Origin: Goodfellowiella coeruleoviolacea
GTDB lineage: Bacteria > Actinomycetota > Actinomycetes > Mycobacteriales > Pseudonocardiaceae
Length of the DNA: 64,000 nucleotides
Direction: 5' to 3'
Assembly: GCF_024171785.1 (NCBI RefSeq)
Contig: NZ_JAMTCK010000013.1
Location: forward strand, 147,900-211,899
In this document: in pieces, positions 52,254-61,175 of the stretch
How the letters are laid out: each line of letters opens with the position of its first letter
Numbering within the stretch: position 1 is the stretch's first letter
Notes under the pieces: model-generated
Databases searched by the model: none
What the model saw: only the letters and a program-made list of their open reading frames with translations
What the model was told of the DNA's origin: nothing
Program-made: the position numbers and the translations under genes

Positions 52254-53657
52254 TTGTCCACTACCGCGCCGTCTGACGGGCGCCCGACCCCGCGCAGGCG
52301 GGATCGCACCCATTTTCTCTACCTGGCGGTCATCGCTGCGGTCCTGCTCGGCATCGTCGTGGGGCTGGCCGCCCCGGACGTCGCCAAGAACCTCAAGCCG
52401 CTGGGTGACGGGTTCGTCGCGCTGATCAAGATGCTGATCAGCCCGATCATCTTCTGCACCATCGTGCTCGGCATCGGCTCGGTGGCCAAGGCGGCCAAGG
52501 TCGGCGCGGTCGGCGGCCTGGCCCTGGGCTACTTCGTGGTGATGTCCACGGTGGCGCTGGCCATCGGCCTGGTGGTCGGCAACGTGCTGCCGCACGCGGA
52601 CAGCCTGCAGCTGACCGACGCCATGCGCAAGACCGGGGAAGCCCAGGTCAAGGGCGGTGAGGGACTGGCCGACTTCCTGCTCGGGATCATCCCCAAGACG
52701 CTGGTGTCCGCGTTCACCGAGGGCGAGGTGCTGCAGACGCTGCTGGTCGCCCTGCTGGCCGGGTTCGCCCTGCAGGCCATGGGCAAGACCGGCGCGCCGA
52801 TCCTGCGCGGCATCGGGCACATCCAGCGGCTGGTGTTCCGCATCCTGGCGATGGTCATGTGGGTGGCCCCGGTGGGCGCGTTCGGCGCGATCGCCGGCGT
52901 GGTCGGCAACACCGGCGTCACCGCCCTGCGCGACCTGGCCCTGGTGATGGTGGGCTTCTACATCACCTGCGTGCTGTTCGTGGTGGTGGTGCTCGGCGCC
53001 CTGCTGTGGCTGGTGGCGCGGGTGAACATCTTCTCGCTGCTGCGCTACCTGGGCCGGGAGTTCCTGCTGATCCTGGGCAGCTCGTCGTCGGAGACCGCGC
53101 TGCCCCGGCTGATCGCGAAGATGGAGCACCTGGGCGTGAGCCGGTCGGTGGCCGGTATCACCGTGCCCACCGGCTACTCGTTCAACCTGGACGGCACCGC
53201 CATCTACCTGACCATGGCCTCGCTGTTCGTGGCCAACGCCATGGGCAAGCCGCTGTCGGTGGCCGAGCAGATCACCCTGCTGCTGTTCATGGTGATCGCG
53301 TCCAAGGGCGCGGCCGGGGTGTCCGGCGCCGGGCTGGCCACGCTGGCCGGTGGCCTGCAGTCGCACCGGCCCGAACTGGTCGACGGGGTCGGCCTGATCG
53401 TGGGCATCGACCGGTTCATGTCCGAGGCGCGGGCGCTGACCAACTTCGCCGGCAACTCGGTGGCCACGGTGCTGATCGGCACCTGGACCAAGGAGATCGA
53501 CCGGGAGCAGATGCGCCGGGTGCTCGCCGGCCAGGACCCGTTCAACGAGGCGACCATGAACGACGAGCACGGCCCCGCCGCCGAGCAGGACGAGGCGGAC
53601 GAGGCGGACGAGGGCGACGCGACCCCGGTCGGCGCCCCGGCGGGCAAGCGCGGCTGA
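52254..53657 (+). CDS. Dicarboxylate/amino acid:cation symporter (DctA/GltP family)
   Basis: 467 residues from TTG 52254, chosen because GAGGAGGAG stands just before it; an upstream in-frame start lacks one. About eight membrane helices and two re-entrant hairpins. Transport-core motifs: LISPIIFCTIVLGIGS, LLILGSSSSETALPRLIAKM (Ser-rich hairpin 1), VPTGYSFNLDGTAIYLTMAS (NxDGT), IVGIDRFMSEARALTNFAGN (substrate-binding Asp/Arg/Asn). It takes up succinate, malate, fumarate or acidic amino acids with protons or sodium. The C-terminal tail is acidic with a DEADEADEGD repeat. A hairpin terminator follows. No two-component Dct regulator is adjacent. Confidence 0.95.
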   Translation: MSTTAPSDGRPTPRRRDRTHFLYLAVIAAVLLGIVVGLAAPDVAKNLKPLGDGFVALIKMLISPIIFCTIVLGIGSVAKAAKVGAVGGLALGYFVVMSTVALAIGLVVGNVLPHADSLQLTDAMRKTGEAQVKGGEGLADFLLGIIPKTLVSAFTEGEVLQTLLVALLAGFALQAMGKTGAPILRGIGHIQRLVFRILAMVMWVAPVGAFGAIAGVVGNTGVTALRDLALVMVGFYITCVLFVVVVLGALLWLVARVNIFSLLRYLGREFLLILGSSSSETALPRLIAKMEHLGVSRSVAGITVPTGYSFNLDGTAIYLTMASLFVANAMGKPLSVAEQITLLLFMVIASKGAAGVSGAGLATLAGGLQSHRPELVDGVGLIVGIDRFMSEARALTNFAGNSVATVLIGTWTKEIDREQMRRVLAGQDPFNEATMNDEHGPAAEQDEADEADEGDATPVGAPAGKRG

Positions 53658-53695
53658 GCCCGCCCGGACAGCCCGCGGGGCCAGCACGGGCGACG

Positions 53696-53727
53696 GCCCC
53701 GGCCCCGGTCAGCACCGGGGTCGGGGC
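53696..53727. terminator. Hairpin between convergent symporter and DUF3039 genes
   Basis: GCCCCGGCCCCGGT (53696-53709) pairs with ACCGGGGTCGGGGC (53714-53727), 14 bp with one G-U pair and a CAGC loop. Confidence 0.85.
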
Positions 53728-53757
53728 ACGCGTGCACCCGGCCGGGCCGGCCGGGAC

Positions 53758-54015
53758 TCAGTCGTCGTCGCCGCCAGGGGGCAGGCCGTCGTAGATGCGC
53801 TTGCATTCCGGGCACACCGGGGACCCCGGCTTGGGTGCCCTGGTCACCGGGAAGACCTCGCCGCACAGCGCCACCACGTGCGTGCCCAGCACCGCGCTCT
53901 CCGCGATCTTGGCCTTGCGCACGTAGTGGAACATCTTCGGCGAGTCGTCGCCGGTCTGGTCGGTGGTCTCCGGGCGCGTCCCGGTGTCCGGCAGCGTCTG
54001 CGTGGGAGTGCTCAC
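53758..54015 (-). CDS. DUF3039 zinc-ribbon protein
   Basis: 85 residues from GTG 54015; ATG 54024 is an alternative. A CATCAT box 7 nt before the GTG favours a leaderless start. The conserved core is FHYVRKAKIAESAVLGTHVV, then ALCGEVFPVTRAPKPGSPVC and PECKRIYDGLP: Cys and CPEC pairs that should bind zinc. Function unknown; strictly actinobacterial and kept near sigA/sigB. It is divergent from psuG. Confidence 0.88.
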   Translation of the reverse strand: MSTPTQTLPDTGTRPETTDQTGDDSPKMFHYVRKAKIAESAVLGTHVVALCGEVFPVTRAPKPGSPVCPECKRIYDGLPPGGDDD

Positions 54016-54145
54016 GGATTCCATGATGCCCCACGTCGCCGGCCCCCGTCCGGGCCAGCCAGCACCCCGCCCCGGGGCGTTGTCGCAGGCCGCCGGCTCG
54101 GGCTGGATTCGGGAAGGACACCTCCGGTCGGTCATGATGATTGCC

Positions 54146-55063
54146 GTGACAATGAGGATCGCTGACGAAGTCGCCGACGCACTGGCCGCCCAGCAGGCCG
54201 TGGTCGCGCTGGAGAGCACGCTGCTGGCCCACGGGCTGCCGCCGGGCCGCAACCGGGAGGTGGCCCAGCGGCTGGAGGACACGGTCCGGGCCGCCGGAGC
54301 GATCCCCGCCACCATCGCCGTGCTGGACGGACAGCCGGTGGTCGGGCTGAGCGCGGCCGAACTGGACCGGGTCTGCGCGCCCGACGCGGACCTGGTCAAG
54401 CTGTCCCGCCGGGACCTGGCGCCGGCCCTGGCGCTGGGCCGCTCCGGCGCCACCACCGTGGCCAGCACCGCCGCCCTGGCCGACGCCGCCGGCATCGGCG
54501 TGTTCGCCACCGGCGGCCTCGGCGGCGTGCACCGGGGCGCGCGGCTGTCCTGGGACGTCTCCGCCGACCTGGACGTGCTGGCCAGCACCCCGGTGCTGGT
54601 GGTCTGCTCCGGGGTGAAGTCGGTGCTGGACATCGGCGCCACCCTGGAGGTGCTGGAGACCCGCTCGGTGCCCGTGCTCGGCTACCGCACCGACGCCTTC
54701 CCCGCCTTCTACCTGCGTGAATCCGAGTTCGAGGTGCCGTGGCGGGTGGACGACGCCGCGCAGGCCGCCGCGGTGGTGGCCGCGCACCGCGCCCAGGTGC
54801 CCGGTGGCTCGGGCGTGCTGCTGGCCAACCCGGTGCCGGTCGACCACGAGATGCCCAGGGACCTGCACGACCGGCTGCTGGAGGAGGGCCTGGCCCTGCT
54901 CGCCGAGCGGCAGGTGCACGGCAAGGACGTCACCCCGGTGCTGCTGGAGCACTTCCACACCGCCAGCGGCGGGGTCAGCCTGGACGCCAACGAGGCGCTG
55001 GTGCTGTCCAACGCGGCACTCGCCGCCGAGACGGCCGTGGCCCTGGCCGGATGGCGGGAGTGA
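54146..55063 (+). CDS. psuG: Pseudouridine-5'-phosphate glycosidase
   Basis: 305 residues from GTG 54146; ATG 54134 and ATG 54152 are in frame, but a CATGAT box 7 nt before the GTG suggests a leaderless mRNA starting there. It splits pseudouridine 5'-phosphate into uracil and ribose 5-phosphate. Family marks: VVALESTLLAHGLPPGRNRE, ATIAVLDGQPVVGLSAAEL, LVKLSRRDLAPALA (active-site Lys), ATTVASTAALADAAGIGVFA, TGGLGGVHRGA and VVCSGVKSVLDIGATLE. The stop overlaps psuK by 4 nt (GTGA), giving a two-gene pathway for recycling pseudouridine from RNA. Confidence 0.95.
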   Translation: MTMRIADEVADALAAQQAVVALESTLLAHGLPPGRNREVAQRLEDTVRAAGAIPATIAVLDGQPVVGLSAAELDRVCAPDADLVKLSRRDLAPALALGRSGATTVASTAALADAAGIGVFATGGLGGVHRGARLSWDVSADLDVLASTPVLVVCSGVKSVLDIGATLEVLETRSVPVLGYRTDAFPAFYLRESEFEVPWRVDDAAQAAAVVAAHRAQVPGGSGVLLANPVPVDHEMPRDLHDRLLEEGLALLAERQVHGKDVTPVLLEHFHTASGGVSLDANEALVLSNAALAAETAVALAGWRE

Positions 55064-55986
55064 GCCGGAGCGCGCCCCTCGGCGGCCCGGTCATCGTGGT
55101 CGGCGACGCCGGCCTGGACGTGGTGGCCAGGTACACCGGACGCATCGTGCACGGCGGTGACAGCCGGGCCAGGGTGAGCATCGAACCGGGTGGGGCCGGC
55201 GCCAACACGGCCGCGTGGCTGGCGCAGTGCGGGGCGTCGCCGGTGCTGGTCGCCAGGGTCGGCGCGGACTCGGCCGGCCGGCAGGTGCACGCCGAACTCA
55301 CCGCGATCGGGGTGCGCTGCGCGTTCGCCGTTGACCCGGACGCGGCGACCTGCTGCGTGGTGGTGCTGGTCGACGAGCACGGCCAGCGCACCATGCTGCC
55401 CGACCGGGGCGCCAACGCCCGGTTCTCCCCCGCCGACCTGGACCCGGCGCTGCTGGCCGGCGCCAGCCACCTGCACCTGTCCGGGTACGTGCTGCTGGAC
55501 GCCTCGTCCCGGGCCGCGGGGCTGGCCGCGCTGGCCGCCGCGCACCGGGCCGGGCTGACCACGTCGGTGGACCCGCAGGCCGCGGCGCTGATCACCGACC
55601 CGGCCGGGTTCCTGGCCGCGATCCGGGGCGTGGACCTGCTGCTGCCCAACCAGGACGAGCTGGCCGCGCTGACCGGCAGCGGTGACCCGGCGGCCGCGCG
55701 CGAGCTGCTGGACGTGGTGGGCGCGGTCGCGGTGACCACCGGCGAGCAGGGCGCGAGCTGGGTGGACCAGGACGGGGTCGTGGCGGTGCCGGCCGAACCG
55801 GCGGTGTGCGTGGACTCCACCGGCGCGGGTGACGCGTTCGACGCCGGGCTGCTGGCCGCGTGGCTGGCCGGACGCGGTCCGGTCGAGGCGCTGCGGGCCG
55901 GGGTCGCGGCCGGGGCCAGCGCGGTGCGGCTGGTCGGCGCCCAGCCCGCCCGCCAGCAGCGCCCGGACACCGGACTGAACGGGTAG
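55060..55986 (+). CDS. psuK: PfkB family kinase, probable pseudouridine kinase
   Basis: 308 residues from GTG 55060, overlapping the psuG stop; ATG 55051 is also possible. PfkB signatures: VIVVGDAGLDVVARY at the start, SIEPGGAGANTAAWLAQCGA (first PfkB motif), LLLPNQDELAALTG and the catalytic DSTGAGDAFDAGLLAAWLAG near the end. It would phosphorylate pseudouridine with ATP to make the PsuG substrate. The assignment to pseudouridine rests on coupling with psuG; by sequence alone it could be any ribokinase-like enzyme. No dedicated nucleoside transporter is adjacent. Confidence 0.88.
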   Translation: MSRSAPLGGPVIVVGDAGLDVVARYTGRIVHGGDSRARVSIEPGGAGANTAAWLAQCGASPVLVARVGADSAGRQVHAELTAIGVRCAFAVDPDAATCCVVVLVDEHGQRTMLPDRGANARFSPADLDPALLAGASHLHLSGYVLLDASSRAAGLAALAAAHRAGLTTSVDPQAAALITDPAGFLAAIRGVDLLLPNQDELAALTGSGDPAAARELLDVVGAVAVTTGEQGASWVDQDGVVAVPAEPAVCVDSTGAGDAFDAGLLAAWLAGRGPVEALRAGVAAGASAVRLVGAQPARQQRPDTGLNG

Positions 55987-56049
55987 CGCCGGACGGTCAG
56001 TGCTAGCCAGTCAGGGCCGGACGGTCAGGGCTGGCCGCACGACAGGGCG

Positions 56050-56082
56050 GTGGCCCAGGACCCCGTGCCGGGCCTGGGCCAC
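56050..56082. terminator. Hairpin between convergent psuK and DUF3099 genes
   Basis: GTGGCCCAGG (56050-56059) pairs perfectly with CCTGGGCCAC (56073-56082) around a 13-nt loop. Confidence 0.7.
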
Positions 56083-56099
56083 GTGAACTCGGTTCGCCG

Positions 56100-56414
56100 T
56101 CAGCCGTTGATGACCGGGTGCTGGCGGGGTTCGATCGCCCTGCGGTCGGGCCGGTACTTGTTGGCGTGCTCGGCCTTGCGCGGCGGCCGGTCGTTGGCGA
56201 TCAGCACCGCCATCCACGGCAGCGGCACCGACAGCACCACGAACGCCAGGGCCAGCCACCACACCTGGTAGAACACCCCGGCCAGGACCAGGCACGGGAT
56301 GCGCATGGACATCATGATCGCGTACTTGCGGCGGCGCGCGGCCTGCTGATCGTCGTAGGAGGGCGCGGCCTCGGTGATCAGGACCGGGGTGCCGTCTGGC
56401 TCGGGATTCTTCAC
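56100..56414 (-). CDS. DUF3099 membrane protein
   Basis: 104 residues from GTG 56414, with GGAGGT six bases before it. TPVLITEAAPSYDDQQAARR opens the family domain, followed by RKYAIMMSMRIPCLVLAGVF and YQVWWLALAFVVLSVPLPWM, two membrane helices, then AVLIANDRPPRKAE. Function unknown; short, actinobacterial. It lies downstream of the amidohydrolase gene on the same strand, about 105 bp away, in the minus direction, and may be transcribed separately or upstream of nothing else: its 3' end meets psuK's. Confidence 0.9.
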   Translation of the reverse strand: MKNPEPDGTPVLITEAAPSYDDQQAARRRKYAIMMSMRIPCLVLAGVFYQVWWLALAFVVLSVPLPWMAVLIANDRPPRKAEHANKYRPDRRAIEPRQHPVING

Positions 56415-56519
56415 GACACCACCTCCGGGTCCATCGTCCCACCGTCGCCCCCCATCCAACACCCGTCGGCGCGGGCGCGCCCGCCCGGGGGCCGGAACAC
56501 CCGGCCGCCGCGTGCCGGG

Positions 56520-57788
56520 TCAGCCGGGGTTCAGCCAGGTCATCGCCGCGGTCACCAGGGCCCGCACGCCCACCGGCAGGGTGGGGTGGCGCTGCGGCGC
56601 GAAGCGGGGCGAGTGGATGGACGGGATGTCCTGGGCGAACCTGCCCTTGGCCTTGGCCCTGGCATAGCGCTCCGGGTCGCTGCAGCCGACCGTCCAGAAC
56701 ACCGAGGGCGCCTGGGCCGCGGCGCTGAGCACCCCGAAGTCCTCGCTGCCGGCGATCAGCTCCGACTCGAACACCTCGGTCGCGCCGAAGTGCTCGGCGA
56801 AGGCCGCCCACAGCCGGTGGGTCGCGGCCTCGTCGTTGACCAGCTGCGGGTAGGAGCTGACCCGTTCGATCTCCGGCGGCCGGGGTGCCGCGGCGGCGGC
56901 CGCCTCGGCCCGGACGATCCGCTCCACCGCGTCCAGCACCCGCTTCCGGACCGGCTCCTCGAAGGTGCGCACGCTCAGGCCCAGTTGGGCCTCGGCGGGG
57001 ATCAGCGTCTCCGCGGTGCCCGCGTGGATCTGCCCGACGGTGAGCACCACCCGTTCGGCCGGGCTGACCTCCCGGGACACCACGGTCTGCAGCCGCATCA
57101 CCGTGGCCGCCGCCAGCACCACCGGGTCGACCGACGCCTCCGGCCGCGCCGCGGACGCGCCCTGGCCGAACAGGCGCACGCGCAGCGCGTCCATCGCGGC
57201 CATCAGCGGCCCGGCCCGCATGCCGATCCTGGCGGCCGGCGCCGGGGAGACGTGCTGGCCGAACAGCACGTCGGGCCGGCCGAACCGGTCGAACAGGCCG
57301 TCATCGACCATGCGCTGGGCGCCCTCACCGGACTCCTCCCCCGGCTGGAACACCACCAGCAGCCGCCCGGCCCAGCGCCGGGGCCTGCGGGCGAGCAGGG
57401 CGGCGGCGCCGAGCAGCCAGGTGACGTGCATGTCGTGGCCGCAGGCGTGCATCACCGGCACCTCGCGGCCCTGCTCGGTCACCACGGTCTCCCGGCTCAG
57501 ATAGGGCAGGCCGGTCAGCTCGGCCAGCGGCAGCGCGTCCATGTCGGCGCGCAGCAGCACCGTCGGCCCGTCACCGTTGGCCAGCTCCCCCACCACGCCG
57601 GTCCGCCCGATGCCGGCGCTGACCCGGTAGCCCAGCCGCCGCAGTTGCTGGGCCACCAGGTTGGCGGTGCGCCGCTCCTGGAAGGCCAGCTCCGGGTGCC
57701 GGTGCAGGTCCAGGTAGAAGTCCTCCAGCTGACCGAGCAGCCCGGTCAGCCCGGCCAGCGTCTCGCTCACCTCGGTCACCGCCGCCAC
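56520..57788 (-). CDS. M20 family amidohydrolase (HipO / N-acyl-amino acid hydrolase type)
   Basis: 422 residues from GTG 57788, with GGAGAGG seven bases before it; several other in-frame GTG codons make the start slightly uncertain. Metal-binding motifs: LHRHPELAFQERRTANL, VLLRADMDALPLAELTGLPY, VMHACGHDMHVTWLLGAA (Cys, His, His), VVFQPGEESGEGAQRMVDDG (catalytic Glu) and LIAGSEDFGVLSAAA near the end. It removes acyl groups from amino acids or related amides in the cytoplasm. The divergent PucR-type regulator next to it probably controls it. The dimerisation domain in the middle is of normal size. Confidence 0.92.
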   Translation of the reverse strand: MAAVTEVSETLAGLTGLLGQLEDFYLDLHRHPELAFQERRTANLVAQQLRRLGYRVSAGIGRTGVVGELANGDGPTVLLRADMDALPLAELTGLPYLSRETVVTEQGREVPVMHACGHDMHVTWLLGAAALLARRPRRWAGRLLVVFQPGEESGEGAQRMVDDGLFDRFGRPDVLFGQHVSPAPAARIGMRAGPLMAAMDALRVRLFGQGASAARPEASVDPVVLAAATVMRLQTVVSREVSPAERVVLTVGQIHAGTAETLIPAEAQLGLSVRTFEEPVRKRVLDAVERIVRAEAAAAAAPRPPEIERVSSYPQLVNDEAATHRLWAAFAEHFGATEVFESELIAGSEDFGVLSAAAQAPSVFWTVGCSDPERYARAKAKGRFAQDIPSIHSPRFAPQRHPTLPVGVRALVTAAMTWLNPG

Positions 57789-57856
57789 GGCCACCCCTCT
57801 CCGGAATGGGCACTCGCTGGCAGCGTCCCCGAGACCTGCCCGGTGTGCCACTTGGC

Positions 57857-57882
57857 GGATACCATCAGCGGGTTCGGTATCC
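57857..57882. promoter_or_regulatory. Inverted repeat between the amidohydrolase and pucR-type genes
   Basis: GGATACC (57857-57863) and GGTATCC (57876-57882) are perfect complements with a 12-bp spacer (centre to centre 19 bp, nearly two turns). It lies in the 100-bp divergent promoter region and ends 6 bp before the regulator start, so it could serve both genes. Confidence 0.6.
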
Positions 57883-57888
57883 ACGCAG

Positions 57889-59496
57889 GTGAGCGAGTGG
57901 ACGATGGTGGCACTTGGCCGGCTGGTCGACGTGCTCACCAGCCTGGGCGGGCAGCTGGTCTGCGCGCCGCGCGGCCGGGACGTGCAGCTGCGCGGGGTGG
58001 CCCTGCACGATCCGGTCGAGCGCCCCTCGGCCGCCCCGGACGACGTGCTGCTCGGCCTGGGCACGGGCACGCCCTCGGCGGCGGCCCGGCTGGTGGCGCG
58101 CACCGCCGCGGCGGCGGTGGTGCTGCACGGGCACCCGCCCGTGGACGAGCGGGTGCTGGCCGCGGCGCGCCGCTCGGGCGCGGCCGTGCTGCTGATCGAC
58201 CCGGCCGTGCCGTGGAGCCAGCTGGCCAACGCCGCCCAGACCCTGGTGCTGGGCGATCCCCGGCACGGCTCGGCCACCGAGGCCGGTGGTGACCTGTTCG
58301 CGCTGGCCGACGCGATCGCCGCGGTGGTGGACGGCCCGGTGACCATCGAGGACCAGCAGTCCCGGGTGCTCGCCTACTCCTACCGCCAGCAGGACGTGGA
58401 CCCGGTGCGGGTGCAGACCATCCTGGGCCGGCGGGTGCCCGAGGAGGCCAGACGGGCCCTGGACGACTACGGCGTGTTCGACCACCTGGCCCGGTCGGCC
58501 GAGCCGCTGCTGGTGCCCAAGCTGACCGACAGCCTGGGCTGTCGGCTGGTCGCGGCGGTGCGCGCCGGGCGGGAGCTGCTCGGCTCGGTGTGGGTGGAGA
58601 TCGACGAGGCGGACGGCGCGGAGCTGGCCCGGCGCAGCGCCGCCCTGCTGGACGGGGCGCGCGCCGCCGCGCTGCACCTGTTGCGGGCCAGGGCGCGGGC
58701 CGATCTGGAGCGCCAGGCCGAGGCGGACCTGGTGATCGGTCTGCTGGACGACGCCACCAGCGCGCCCGCGGCGCTGGCCCGGCTCGGCCTGCCCAGCACC
58801 GAGCTGCGGGTGATCGCGCTGCAGGCGCACGTCGGTGAGGGTGAGCACGGGGCGGCGCTGCTGGCCTTCGAGCGGGCCACCGCGGGCTTCGGCTGGTCCC
58901 GGCCGGGGCGCAGCGCCCTGTTCGGCAACGTGCTGTACACGGTGCTGCCGTGCGGTGAGGAGCCGGACCAGGCCCGCGCGTGGGTGCGCACGCTGGCCAG
59001 GGAGCTGCCGGCGGGAGCGACCGTGCGCGCCGGGATCGGTGGCTGCGCCGACGCCAACCAGCTGCCGATCAGCCGGCAGGAGGCGGACGAGTGCCTGGCG
59101 CTGCACACCGCTGACGGGGGCGACCCGCTGGTCTACGACGAGGCGTGGGCCCGGGTGCTGCTGCAGCGGCTGGCCGACGCCGCCGACGCCGGCCGGCTGC
59201 CCAGCCGGGGGCCCGTGGCCGACCTGCTGCGCCACGACGCGCACCACGGCACCCAGTACGCGGCCACCCTGGACGCGTGGCTGGCCGCCCAGGGGGACGT
59301 GCGCACGGCCGCGCGGCGGCTGGCGGTGCACCCGAACACGCTGCGCTACCGGTTGGCGCGGCTGAGCGAGGTGACCCCGGTGCGGCTGGACGACCCGGCG
59401 CAGCGGCTGGCCATGGCGGTGGCGCTGGCCGTGGCCGCCCGGCGCGGGCAGGTGCCGTCGGCGCCGGCCGACCAGGACCAGCGGCCGGCCCAGTAG
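57889..59496 (+). CDS. PucR family transcriptional regulator
   Basis: 535 residues from GTG 57889 (ATG 57904 also possible). N-terminal PucR domain (about 6-125: ALGRLVDVLTSLGGQLVCAP, RGVALHDPVE, VVLHGHPPVDERVLAAARRS), a middle GAF/GGDEF-like region (LFALADAIAAVVDGPVTIED through IGLLDDATSAPAALARLGLP), and a C-terminal helix-turn-helix (about 475-515: DVRTAARRLAVHPNTLRYRL, ARLSEV). Such regulators act on purine, nitrogen or other metabolite pathways, usually as activators. The target is inferred to be the divergent amidohydrolase gene through the repeat at 57857-57882. Confidence 0.92.
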   Translation: MSEWTMVALGRLVDVLTSLGGQLVCAPRGRDVQLRGVALHDPVERPSAAPDDVLLGLGTGTPSAAARLVARTAAAAVVLHGHPPVDERVLAAARRSGAAVLLIDPAVPWSQLANAAQTLVLGDPRHGSATEAGGDLFALADAIAAVVDGPVTIEDQQSRVLAYSYRQQDVDPVRVQTILGRRVPEEARRALDDYGVFDHLARSAEPLLVPKLTDSLGCRLVAAVRAGRELLGSVWVEIDEADGAELARRSAALLDGARAAALHLLRARARADLERQAEADLVIGLLDDATSAPAALARLGLPSTELRVIALQAHVGEGEHGAALLAFERATAGFGWSRPGRSALFGNVLYTVLPCGEEPDQARAWVRTLARELPAGATVRAGIGGCADANQLPISRQEADECLALHTADGGDPLVYDEAWARVLLQRLADAADAGRLPSRGPVADLLRHDAHHGTQYAATLDAWLAAQGDVRTAARRLAVHPNTLRYRLARLSEVTPVRLDDPAQRLAMAVALAVAARRGQVPSAPADQDQRPAQ

Positions 59497-59516
59497 ACCG
59501 GCGCGCCGGCGTGGGA

Positions 59517-59587
59517 TGTCACCCACATGGCCCTGTTTGGAAATGCGACTCGGGGGGTTTGCAAAGTCGACTCGCGCGGTGGTGGTG
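59517..59587 (+). repeat. 71-bp dispersed element, copy B
   Basis: Matches the minus strand of 1692-1762 without gaps at 58 of 71 positions by hand count. It keeps GGGGTTTGCAAAGTC and the second half-site GACTCGCG; the first half-site reads GACTCGGGGGG. It lies 20 bp after the PucR-type gene and 37 bp before the methyltransferase gene. Confidence 0.8.
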
Positions 59588-59624
59588 GGCGGTGGGGGTC
59601 GGGGGCGCGTGCGAGCATGGGGCC

Positions 59625-61175
59625 GTGGTTCCTGATCTCTCACCGAGCTTCTGCGCGCGGCTGCGCGAGGCCTTCCGCACCGCCGGCTACCAGGCCGATG
59701 ACGTCGTCGACCTGCTGGGTTCCGAGGCGCACGCCGCGCTCGGGCGGGGCGAGCCGGAGCCGGCGCGGCGGGCCAGCCTGGACGGCGGCCAGCTGGGCAC
59801 GCTGGTCCGGCTGTTCCTGCTCGGCGACGCCGAGCCGGTCGCCGACGTGCGCGCGGCCCTGGCCCCGCTGTCGCTGGACGAGGCGGTCGCGGCCGAGCTG
59901 CTGGCCCCGGCCGAGTCCGCCGACCAGCTGCGGGCCGGCCTGGACGTGCGCCCGCACGGCACGGACACCGAGTCCTGGTGGGTGATCGCCGACCTGGACG
60001 CCGACCAGCGGCGCGGCCAGGTGCGCGCCGACCACGTGCTGGGTGTGGGCCACGCCTCGCTGAGCCTGGCCAGGGCCACCGCGCGCCGGCCCGTGGACAC
60101 CCTGCTCGACCTGGGCACCGGCTGCGGCGTGCAGGCACTGCACGCCAGCGGGCACGCGCGCCGGATCACCGCCACCGACCTGGCCCCGCGCGCCCTGGCG
60201 CTGGCCGCCGGCACGTTCCGGCTCAACGAGCTGGACGTCGAGCTGCTGGCCGGCCCGTGGTTCGAGCCGGTGGCCGGCCGGCGGTTCGACCAGGTGGTGT
60301 GCAACCCGCCGTTCGTGGTGGGCCCGCCCCGGGTCGACTTCGTCTACCGCGACTCGGGCCTGGCCGGGGACGGGGCCAGCGCCCTGGTCGTCAACCAGCT
60401 GCCCGGCCACCTCACCGAGGGCGGCACCGGCCAGCTGCTGGCGTCCTGGCTGCACGTGCGCGGCCAGGACTGGGCCGACCGGGTGAGCGGGTGGCTGCCC
60501 GGCGGCGACGCCGTGGACGCCTGGTTCGTGCAGCGGGACGTGGCCGACCCCGCGCTGTACGTGGGCACCTGGCTGCGCGACGCCGGCATCGACCCGCGCT
60601 CGCCGCAGGGCCGGGAGCAGTCCTCGGCGTGGCTGGACTGGTTCGAGGCCAACGACGTGGCGGGCATCGGCTTCGGGTTCGTCACGCTGCGGCCGGCGCC
60701 CGCCGGCCAGGGCCAGGTGGTGTGCGAGGACCTGCGGCACGCCTTCGACGACCCGCTGGGGCCGGAGAGCGCGGCCTGGCTGGACCGGGTCGACTGGCTG
60801 CGCCGCAACGGCTCGGCCGACCGGTTGCTGGCGGCCCGGCTGGTGGTGCCGCCCACGGTGGCGCTGGAGGAGATCGCCGAGCCGGGCGAGGACGGCTGGC
60901 GGACCGTGGTGCGGCGGCTGCACCGCGGCGACGGCCCCGGCTGGCAGCAGGAGCTGGACGAGCTGGCCGCGGCCCTGCTGGCCGGCTGCCGCGGTGCCAT
61001 GCCCCTGGCCGACCTGCTCGACCTGCTGGCGTTCGGGCACGGGCTGCCCACGGACGCGCTGGTGGCCGCGGCCCTGCCGGTGGTGCGCGACCTGGTGCGC
61101 TACGGCATGGTCGTGCCGGCCGAGTGGCTGCCCGCCGGGCAGGCGTCCGGGGTGGACACCGCGGGGGCCCGGTGA
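59625..61175 (+). CDS. Class I SAM-dependent methyltransferase with DUF7059-type N-terminus
   Basis: 516 residues from GTG 59625; GAGCAT, 6 nt upstream, could be the -10 box of a leaderless mRNA. An N-terminal helical domain (about 1-120: FCARLREAFRTAGYQADDVV, LVRLFLLGDAEPVADVRAAL) is followed by a Rossmann methyltransferase with LLDLGTGCGVQALHASGHAR (SAM), RITATDLAPRALALA and FDQVVCNPPFVVGPP. The NPPF motif is typical of N- or RNA-base methylation (PrmC/RsmC-like). A winged-helix-like C-terminal domain closes the protein. It overlaps dtd by 4 nt, linking it to translation quality control. The substrate is unknown; rRNA or a release factor are guesses. Confidence 0.88.
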   Translation: MVPDLSPSFCARLREAFRTAGYQADDVVDLLGSEAHAALGRGEPEPARRASLDGGQLGTLVRLFLLGDAEPVADVRAALAPLSLDEAVAAELLAPAESADQLRAGLDVRPHGTDTESWWVIADLDADQRRGQVRADHVLGVGHASLSLARATARRPVDTLLDLGTGCGVQALHASGHARRITATDLAPRALALAAGTFRLNELDVELLAGPWFEPVAGRRFDQVVCNPPFVVGPPRVDFVYRDSGLAGDGASALVVNQLPGHLTEGGTGQLLASWLHVRGQDWADRVSGWLPGGDAVDAWFVQRDVADPALYVGTWLRDAGIDPRSPQGREQSSAWLDWFEANDVAGIGFGFVTLRPAPAGQGQVVCEDLRHAFDDPLGPESAAWLDRVDWLRRNGSADRLLAARLVVPPTVALEEIAEPGEDGWRTVVRRLHRGDGPGWQQELDELAAALLAGCRGAMPLADLLDLLAFGHGLPTDALVAAALPVVRDLVRYGMVVPAEWLPAGQASGVDTAGAR

